DNA of 7,285 nucleotides from Treponema sp. (lineage in GTDB: Bacteria > Spirochaetota > Spirochaetia > Treponematales > Breznakiellaceae): contig WQRP01000071.1 of the NCBI GenBank assembly GCA_009786675.1, positions 797 through 8,081 of the forward strand. The letters run 5' to 3'. Shown here one piece after another: positions 1 through 4,992 of the stretch. The position numbers were made by a program, and so were the translations under genes. Each line of letters begins with the position of its first letter. Positions within the stretch are counted from its first letter, which is position 1. The notes under the pieces are model-generated. The model was not told the origin of the DNA. It saw nothing but the letters and a program-made list of their open reading frames with translations, and searched no databases.

Positions 1-964
1 CCCCGCCCACTCCCATTACGCACAGGATTGGCCCCGCCATTTTCAGGGTGGTCTCGGTAACCGGGTTAAATTCCTTCATTTTTCCGGTCCTTATCAGCAG
101 CGCCACCGCAAAAAGGAGGCCCACGGCCATCGACACGACGGGCCCGCCCAGAAAAACGAGCAGGTCCCCGCCAAAACCGGCCTCGCCGGCGATCGCCCCC
201 AGGGATTTAAGCAGAAGCGGTGCCAAAAGCGGCGAAAGAGACAACAAACCGTTGGGCAGTTTTTTGCGCCTTTTGACCATACGCTCGTAGGATCTGGCCC
301 TTGCGTCCCTGGCGGCCCTAAGGTCTTCCCTGGTTCTCTTTTTGTTCCCTATATAAATCGCGTAAAAGTACGCGCCGACAAGCGCCGGGATGGAAACGAC
401 AATCGCCACAACCAGGACAAGAAGCAGGTTCCCGCCCAAGCCCAGAATGGCGGAGGCCGCAAGTGGCCCCGGGGAAAACGGGACAAGCGCGTGGGAGATA
501 TACAGGCCGCTGCCCAGCCCCATGGCCGTGGCAACGCTACCCGTGCCGGAATACTTGACGGAGGATTTTCTGATGGGATTAAGAACGACATAACCGGCCT
601 CGCCATGGACGGACGTGGACACAACCCATCCCATAAGCATAAAAGCCAGGGTCGGGCTTCTCTTGCCGACAAGCTTGACCATCATGTCGGCTATTTTCAT
701 CGCCCCGCCGGTGACCTCAAGTATGCCGCCGATCAGTATGCCGAAAATGACCACGATTCCAATGCCCGAGAATATGCCCGAGAAGCCCACGCCTATGACG
801 GCGGGAAGCCTGGCCAGGGGTATGCCCGAAAGTATCCCAAAAACCAGCGATATTCCCAGGATGGTCACAAACGGATGGATCCGAAGCTTGGAAAGCGCGA
901 CGAACAGCCCGGCGACGGACAAAAAGAAGACCAGGATAATCGGAATGCCAGCCATAATGGGCAT
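1..964 (-). CDS. GntP-family permease (gluconate:H+ symporter type), 3' end outside window
   Basis: Translating the minus strand from 964 gives 321 uninterrupted codons that run off the left edge, about two thirds of a usual GntP protein (around 450 residues). The product is a very hydrophobic inner-membrane protein. It starts with a hydrophobic helix (about residues 5-22) followed by KLRIHPFVTILGISLVFG, then an ILEVTGGAMKIAD stretch. Near residue 158 is HALVPFSPGPLAAS, which closely resembles the GntP-family segment HAFVPPTPGPVAAA. A basic cytoplasmic loop rich in Lys/Arg lies around residues 215-240. The family imports gluconate and related sugar acids or hydroxyacids with protons; the substrate here cannot be read from the sequence. 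No good Shine-Dalgarno sequence precedes the ATG at 964, and an in-frame ATG at 955 is an alternative start. The upstream ERG4/ERG24-like gene ends 34 nt before it, so co-transcription is likely. The family call is secure; the substrate is not. Confidence 0.88.
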   Translation of the reverse strand, partial: MPIMAGIPIILVFFLSVAGLFVALSKLRIHPFVTILGISLVFGILSGIPLARLPAVIGVGFSGIFSGIGIVVIFGILIGGILEVTGGAMKIADMMVKLVGKRSPTLAFMLMGWVVSTSVHGEAGYVVLNPIRKSSVKYSGTGSVATAMGLGSGLYISHALVPFSPGPLAASAILGLGGNLLLVLVVAIVVSIPALVGAYFYAIYIGNKKRTREDLRAARDARARSYERMVKRRKKLPNGLLSLSPLLAPLLLKSLGAIAGEAGFGGDLLVFLGGPVVSMAVGLLFAVALLIRTGKMKEFNPVTETTLKMAGPILCVMGVGG

Positions 965-969
965 TGTGC

Positions 970-990
970 GACAAAAACCCAGGTTTTGTC
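970..990 (-). other. Small inverted repeat between the ERG4/ERG24-like gene and the GntP gene
   Basis: GACAAAA (970-976) and TTTTGTC (984-990) are perfect 7-bp inverted arms around a 7-nt loop. The repeat fills most of the 34-nt gap between the two minus-strand genes. It has no T-tract after the stem, so it does not look like a normal intrinsic terminator. In the mRNA it would sit just ahead of the GntP start codon, between that codon and a GGGG run at the end of the previous gene. A role in translation or mRNA processing is possible but only inferred. The stem is AT-rich and weak. Confidence 0.35.
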
Positions 991-998
991 AAACACCC

Positions 999-2123
999 CT
1001 AGTAAACGTACGGGATGATGCGGTATTTCACCTTTTGCTTGTACCTGTCCCATAAGTCGCCGTATTTCGCCCCGCATACCTTGTCGTCATCCGCCTGGCG
1101 GGCGAACAGAAGGGCGACGTAGTACAGCGGGTAAAGCCATACCCATGGAACGCCGGGATACCCGGCGGCTAGGGCAATCCCGCAGGCCATGAGTATCTCG
1201 CCAAGGTAGTTGATGTGCCGGCTTTTCCCCCAGAAACCGCTTACAAGCAGGGAATGCCTTTCGTCGCTTAACACCCTGGGGCGGATGCCAAGGAATTTTT
1301 TCGCGGGCGAAACCTTAAAATAGTACTTTTGCAGGTTGGCCCCCCTGGCGAGAACCCAGCCGGATACAAAAACAAGAATGAAAAGGGCGTTCAGCCACCA
1401 GGGACGCCCGGGGTCGGGCAGGCCGGCGGTTGCCCGGAGGGCAATCGAGTAAAAAAAAGGGTAAAAGGCCAGGCACCCAAAACCCAGCTTGAACCCCACG
1501 CGCTCGGCGATAAAGTCATAGGTGTACAGGTGGACCCGCTCGAAACTAAGATAGTCCCATACAAAGAAAGTCAGCATGACGGCGCCCATAAGAAGACCGG
1601 GATTGAAGGGGTCAACGTTCTGCCAGTGGTAAACAGCCAGGGAAAGGACGTTCAACTGCAGCATGACCGCCCCGGCCAGGTAAAGCCACATCTTGGCGTC
1701 AATAAGAAGGTTACCTTTCCTGCACTGCGGATCCTTCAGCCTGCCGAACCATAAATCCGCAAGGGGGTTCCTTCTGTTGGCCGGATGGGGAAGGACAATG
1801 GCAAGCGTAAACAAAAGACCCAGGGCGGCGGCCCCGGCAAGGCTGTACCAGCGAACCCGGTAAAACCAGTCGTAGGGAACCAGTTGGACGTAACCAAACA
1901 CAAGCCACAGGAATATGCTCCCGGGCAGGACAAGATGGCCGTTCAGCTTGTACTCCAGGGGTTTGCCCGTGCGCTCGTGTCGGACATAGCCCTTTAGCCT
2001 GATTGCGGGCAGGCCAACGTGCAGCAGGGTAACGGCCGCGTAAACAATCCATGGGGTAAAAAACCCCAGCACCTGTGTGCCCACTATAAACCTCCGGTCG
2101 AGGATGCTTTTGTCCAAACCCAT
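999..2123 (-). CDS. ERG4/ERG24-family sterol C=C reductase-like membrane protein
   Basis: This 374-residue protein has eight or more likely membrane spans, for example near residues 15-38, 68-85, 93-112, 146-165, 178-192, 212-230, 244-260 and 308-345. The C-terminal half carries the signatures of the ERG4/ERG24 family (7-dehydrocholesterol, delta-14 and delta-24(28) sterol reductases, lamin-B receptor). These are YTYDFIAERVGFKLGFG followed by LAFYPFFYS near 200-226, SGFWGKSRHINYLGE at 295-309, and a C-terminal CGAKYGDLWDRYKQKVKYR followed by IIPYVY. Known members reduce a ring or side-chain double bond of a sterol with NADPH in the membrane, and the C-terminal motifs belong to the cofactor-binding half. 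Isoprenylcysteine methyltransferase shares a distant C-terminal fold, but the middle-domain matches favour ERG4/ERG24. The true substrate is unknown. A TAA codon lies six codons upstream, fixing the start at or after 2123; the Shine-Dalgarno sequence is poor (only a GGCAGA next to the ATG). No other sterol gene is visible. Confidence 0.88.
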   Translation of the reverse strand: MGLDKSILDRRFIVGTQVLGFFTPWIVYAAVTLLHVGLPAIRLKGYVRHERTGKPLEYKLNGHLVLPGSIFLWLVFGYVQLVPYDWFYRVRWYSLAGAAALGLLFTLAIVLPHPANRRNPLADLWFGRLKDPQCRKGNLLIDAKMWLYLAGAVMLQLNVLSLAVYHWQNVDPFNPGLLMGAVMLTFFVWDYLSFERVHLYTYDFIAERVGFKLGFGCLAFYPFFYSIALRATAGLPDPGRPWWLNALFILVFVSGWVLARGANLQKYYFKVSPAKKFLGIRPRVLSDERHSLLVSGFWGKSRHINYLGEILMACGIALAAGYPGVPWVWLYPLYYVALLFARQADDDKVCGAKYGDLWDRYKQKVKYRIIPYVY

Positions 2124-2166
2124 TCTGCCGAAAAAGGGTTATTTTTTCAATCTTTCGATCTTTCAC

Positions 2167-2195
2167 TTGACAGGGTTTCCCAGCAGTGGTATAGT
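2167..2195 (+). promoter_or_regulatory. Near-consensus sigma-70-type promoter for the receiver gene
   Basis: TTGACA (2167-2172) and TATAGT (2190-2195) are separated by exactly 17 nt, giving a perfect -35 and a 5/6 match at -10. Transcription would start near 2202, leaving a leader of about 75 nt before the ATG at 2277. The element lies in the 153-bp region between two divergent genes. I could not find an equally convincing promoter for the minus-strand gene there. Confidence 0.72.
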
Positions 2196-2265
2196 GACAA
2201 CGTTGGGCAGATTGCGACCTTGCGGTTCGACAGTCTTGCGATTAACCATAAACATGGAATTTGTT

Positions 2266-2271
2266 AAGGGG
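2266..2271 (+). promoter_or_regulatory. Ribosome binding site of the receiver gene
   Basis: AAGGGG ends 5 nt before the ATG at 2277. It supports this start over the overlapping frame that opens upstream at 2077, which has no such site and no recognisable protein. Confidence 0.7.
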
Positions 2272-2276
2272 AAGAT

Positions 2277-2651
2277 ATGGGAAAGGCTGTTATTCTGGCG
2301 ATTGATGACAATTTGGTGCAACTGGAGTTTTTTCAGAAAATTCTGGTTCCAACCTACGACCTTAGACCCGTCAAGTCCGCTTCCAGTGCCTTGCACTTCC
2401 TAAACATGGAGCAGGCGGACGTAATTCTTTTGGATATCGAGATGCCGAACATAACCGGCTTTGATTTTCTTTTCGACATAAAGAAGATCCCCAGTTATAT
2501 GGACGTGCCGATTATCATAGTCAGCGGCAACAGCGGGCAGGAGTTCTTTAACAAGGCCAGGAGTTCCCACGCTTTTGACGTTCTGACAAAGCCTGTAACA
2601 CAGGACACGCTAATTAGGGTCATAGAAAAAGCTCTCGCCTCGGTGGCGTAA
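2277..2651 (+). CDS. Single-domain response regulator (CheY-like receiver)
   Basis: The 124-residue product is one receiver (REC) domain and nothing else. All conserved positions are visible: the acidic pair D10-D11 that binds Mg2+, the phospho-acceptor D53 in ILLDIEMPNITGF, S83 in IIIVSGN at the switch position usually Thr/Ser, and K105 followed by P106 in VLTKPV. The length matches CheY or Spo0F-type proteins, and no DNA-binding or enzymatic output domain follows. It should be a soluble phosphoryl-accepting protein acting by protein-protein contact, for example on a flagellar switch, a kinase or as a phosphate sink. Its gene has a strong promoter and Shine-Dalgarno sequence and lies 91 nt upstream of the hydrogenase-chemoreceptor gene in the same direction, which suggests a common pathway. 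It is not assigned cheY because no CheA, CheX or CheC context is present to prove the role. Confidence 0.92.
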   Translation: MGKAVILAIDDNLVQLEFFQKILVPTYDLRPVKSASSALHFLNMEQADVILLDIEMPNITGFDFLFDIKKIPSYMDVPIIIVSGNSGQEFFNKARSSHAFDVLTKPVTQDTLIRVIEKALASVA

Positions 2652-2693
2652 TGCCAGGATTTGTGATCCGCAGTAACAGCCATGATTATTTTT

Positions 2694-2713
2694 GCCCCGT
2701 TTTTTCGGGGCTT
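2694..2713 (+). terminator. GC-rich hairpin between receiver and receptor genes; weak terminator or attenuator
   Basis: GCCCCG (2694-2699), a loop of six T, and CGGGGC (2706-2711) form a perfect 6-bp GC stem in the 91-nt gap. Only TTAATT follows on the plus strand, so the U-tract is poor and termination would be partial at best. It could allow differential expression of the receiver and the large receptor within one transcript. The minus-strand reading has A residues after the stem and would not terminate. Confidence 0.45.
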
Positions 2714-2733
2714 AATTCACTTGTATTGTTAGC

Positions 2734-2740
2734 AAGGGGG
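2734..2740 (+). promoter_or_regulatory. Ribosome binding site of the hydrogenase-chemoreceptor gene
   Basis: AAGGGGG ends only 2 nt before the ATG at 2743 but 5 nt before the immediately following in-frame ATG at 2746. The receiver gene uses a 5-nt spacing to its own AAGGGG. The second Met is therefore the better start, making the protein 726 residues; the difference is one residue. Confidence 0.6.
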
Positions 2741-2742
2741 TA

Positions 2743-4926
2743 ATGATGAACCACGGTAGTGACAGACTCCATAAGGTAATAGGGGTAGAAGCGGAAAAAT
2801 GCTACAACTGCTACGCCTGCCTAAACGAGTGCCCTGTCAAGTTCTGTATGGACGGATCCGGGGAAAAACTGATGATCAACGACGACATGTGCATAGGCTG
2901 CGGACACTGCGTCGTTATATGTCCGCACGAGGCCAGGTACATAGTTGACAACCTGGCCACTCTTAGAAGCGACCTGGCGCGAGGGGACAAGGTAGTCGCC
3001 ATAGTCGCCCCGGCCGTGGTTTCGGTCTTTCCGGACACCTACCTTAAGCTTAACGGCTTCCTTAAGTCGCAGGGGATCGAGGCGGTATTTGACGTTAGCT
3101 TTGGCGGGGAACTTACGGTCATGTCCTACGTTAATTACATCAAGGCCAAAAAGCCAAAGCTGGTAATTGCCCAGCCGTGCCCCGCGATCGTCAGTTTCGT
3201 AGAGCTATACCACCCTGAGCTGATACCGTACCTTGCCCCGGTGGACAGCCCCATGCTGCACACCATAAAGATGATCAAGGAGTATTACCCGCAGTACCGG
3301 GACCACAAGGTCGCGGTTATTTCCCCTTGTATCGCCAAGGACAGGGAATTCGCCGAGACCGGGCTTGGGGACTACAACATTACCATGCTCCACATGAAAG
3401 AGGTATTTAAGAACGAGGGGATTGATATCGGTAGCTTTCCCATCACGCAGTACGACGGCCCGGCCGCCGAACGGGGTGTAATGTTCCCCATCCCGGGTGG
3501 GCTAATGGATGTCGCCGAACGCTTTATACCTGGCATCCGGCGGGACACCCGCAAAATCGAGAGCCTTCACCTTGTGTACACGTACCTGAGCGAGCTTGCA
3601 AAGGACATAAACAACCCGGATCTTGATCTGCCCCTTCTTGTTGACTGCCTGAACTGCGAGGACGGTTGTACCAGCGGGCCGGGCACGGGGTGCAGCCACT
3701 ACACCATGGACCAGCTTGAAAGCCCGATTCGCAAGCGCAGCAAGGCGCTTGAAAAGGAGCTAAACCCCAAGGGCCAGGAAAGGCTGTACAAGAAATACCA
3801 CGAGATGATAAGCCAGTACTGGCGACCCGGCCTGTACAACCGGAACTACCACGATCGTTCCAACAACGTCAACATAAAAACCCCCTCCGAATCGGAACTG
3901 TGGAGTATTTACCGCAGCATGAAGAAGGAAAGCAAGAGGGACGTTCTGGACTGCAGGGCCTGCGGTTATCGTACCTGCGAGGAAATGGCGACGGCGATTC
4001 ACAACAAGCTCAACAAACAGGGCAATTGTATCCAGTACAGTGCGGCCTTGCTTGCCGACGAGAAGAAAACCACGGTCTACATAAACCAGCAGCTTAAGAT
4101 ACACATCGGCCGCGCCCTTGAGTTGATCGAGGGCATTACCGGCCTTGTGGAAAAACTAAGCCTCAGTATCAACACGCAGGCGCAGTCGGTGGACGAATCC
4201 TCGGAAGTTACCGGGCTTATGGTGGACTCTATTAACAAAACCGCCGACCTTTCGCGGCAGGAACGGGAGACGGTAATGGGGCTGATGGAAAATGTTTCCA
4301 AGGGCCAGGACTCGATGAAAGAGACGATTATGTCGGTAAGGAACATCTCCGAGTCGGTCGACGGCATTGCGTCCACGATCAAGATTATCAGCGTCATCGC
4401 GTCCAACACCAACCTGCTTGCCATGAACGCCGCCATCGAGGCCGCCCACGCCGGGGAAGCCGGCCGGGGGTTTGCGGTCGTGGCCGACGAGATTCGCCGG
4501 CTCTCGGAATCCACCAGGGAAAATTCCCAGGGTATATCCCAGACGCTTTCGAACATCATTGCGGGCATCAACTCCACTTCCAAGCGCACCGGGGACACCG
4601 GCAGCCTTATAAACCAGATGTCCGGGGAAGTCAACGGTTTCGCCGGCACCATGACGCAGCTTATCGACACCCTGAACGAGCTGTCCACAAAGAGTTCCAG
4701 GATTACCAGCTCGCTTAACAACCTTAGGGACCACAGCGCCACCGTAAAAACGGACTATACCGAGATGCTGTCCCTAATCGACAAGCTTAGGTACGACATC
4801 AACTTCCTGGCGGCCATGTCCGCGGACATTGTCAAGGCCATCGAGGAAGGCGACCAGGAGATAATCACCAGGCTGGTCGCCCTGGAGACCGAGGTCGAAG
4901 CCAAGGCTGGTACCCACGCCAGGTAG
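2743..4926 (+). CDS. [FeFe]-hydrogenase-like sensory domain fused to a methyl-accepting chemotaxis domain
   Basis: This 727-residue protein has no signal peptide, membrane span or HAMP domain, so it is a soluble chemoreceptor. Residues 20-30 and 50-60 carry two CX2CX2CX3CP ferredoxin motifs (2[4Fe-4S]). Residues about 85-350 match the [FeFe]-hydrogenase H-cluster domain: motif 1 is AQPCPAIV with C146, motif 2 is [11 protein letters not shown] with C196, motif 3 is [14 protein letters not shown] with C302, C305 and C309. C404-X2-C407-X4-C412-X16-C429 is a PF04060-type 4Fe-4S domain. From about 440 the chain is helical, with the receptor hairpin tip around 557-590 ([20 protein letters not shown], then [13 protein letters not shown]). 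P145 replaces the usual proton-transfer cysteine, which fits a sensor more than a turnover enzyme. By family logic it senses H2 or redox state and controls CheA through CheW. No CheR-docking pentapeptide is seen at the C terminus. The receiver gene is upstream, and a strong terminator follows. Domain calls are firm; ligand and output are inferred. Confidence 0.94.
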   Translation: MMNHGSDRLHKVIGVEAEKCYNCYACLNECPVKFCMDGSGEKLMINDDMCIGCGHCVVICPHEARYIVDNLATLRSDLARGDKVVAIVAPAVVSVFPDTYLKLNGFLKSQGIEAVFDVSFGGELTVMSYVNYIKAKKPKLVIAQPCPAIVSFVELYHPELIPYLAPVDSPMLHTIKMIKEYYPQYRDHKVAVISPCIAKDREFAETGLGDYNITMLHMKEVFKNEGIDIGSFPITQYDGPAAERGVMFPIPGGLMDVAERFIPGIRRDTRKIESLHLVYTYLSELAKDINNPDLDLPLLVDCLNCEDGCTSGPGTGCSHYTMDQLESPIRKRSKALEKELNPKGQERLYKKYHEMISQYWRPGLYNRNYHDRSNNVNIKTPSESELWSIYRSMKKESKRDVLDCRACGYRTCEEMATAIHNKLNKQGNCIQYSAALLADEKKTTVYINQQLKIHIGRALELIEGITGLVEKLSLSINTQAQSVDESSEVTGLMVDSINKTADLSRQERETVMGLMENVSKGQDSMKETIMSVRNISESVDGIASTIKIISVIASNTNLLAMNAAIEAAHAGEAGRGFAVVADEIRRLSESTRENSQGISQTLSNIIAGINSTSKRTGDTGSLINQMSGEVNGFAGTMTQLIDTLNELSTKSSRITSSLNNLRDHSATVKTDYTEMLSLIDKLRYDINFLAAMSADIVKAIEEGDQEIITRLVALETEVEAKAGTHAR

Positions 4927-4953
4927 ATTTGGGTTTTTTGGGGAAAGAGAAGG

Positions 4954-4992
4954 ACTCCCGCAAGACCGACAGGGTTTTGCGGGAGTTTTTTT
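4954..4992 (+). terminator. Strong intrinsic terminator of the hydrogenase-chemoreceptor gene
   Basis: ACTCCCGCAA (4954-4963) pairs perfectly with TTGCGGGAGT (4977-4986) around a 13-nt loop, and T residues run from 4986 to 4992. This is a textbook rho-independent terminator 27 nt after the receptor stop codon. The minus-strand reading of the same stem is followed by CCTTCTCTTT, a poorer tract, so it may also serve the convergent glucanotransferase gene less efficiently. The T-tract overlaps that gene's TAA stop codon (4991-4993). Confidence 0.92.

Noticed and set aside
491..1055. Two plus-strand frames of 175 and 146 codons over the left end
   Set aside because: They overlap the GntP gene on the other strand. 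Their compositions (very polar in one, Met/Pro/Ile-rich in the other) are typical of reverse-complement frames of a membrane protein.
999..2123. Isoprenylcysteine carboxyl methyltransferase as identity of the polytopic membrane protein
   Set aside because: The C-terminal fold is related, but the middle-domain YTYDFIAERVGFKLGFG-like stretch and the SGFWGKSRHINYLGE wording fit ERG4/ERG24 reductases better.
2077..2403. 108-codon plus-strand frame overlapping the start of the receiver gene
   Set aside because: It has no ribosome binding site, starts inside the divergent gene and overlaps a receiver domain whose conserved residues are all in the other frame.
2661..2689. Possible promoter TTGTGA-17-GATTAT, or a CRP-like TGTGA half-site, before the receptor gene
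   Set aside because: Each box matches only 4/6 and the start point would fall inside the hairpin. The second half-site of a CRP palindrome is not present.
4077..4742. Long minus-strand open frames (221 and 192 codons) opposite the chemotaxis domain
   Set aside because: They lie wholly antisense to a well-supported receptor and encode no recognisable fold. They follow from the codon pattern of the real gene.
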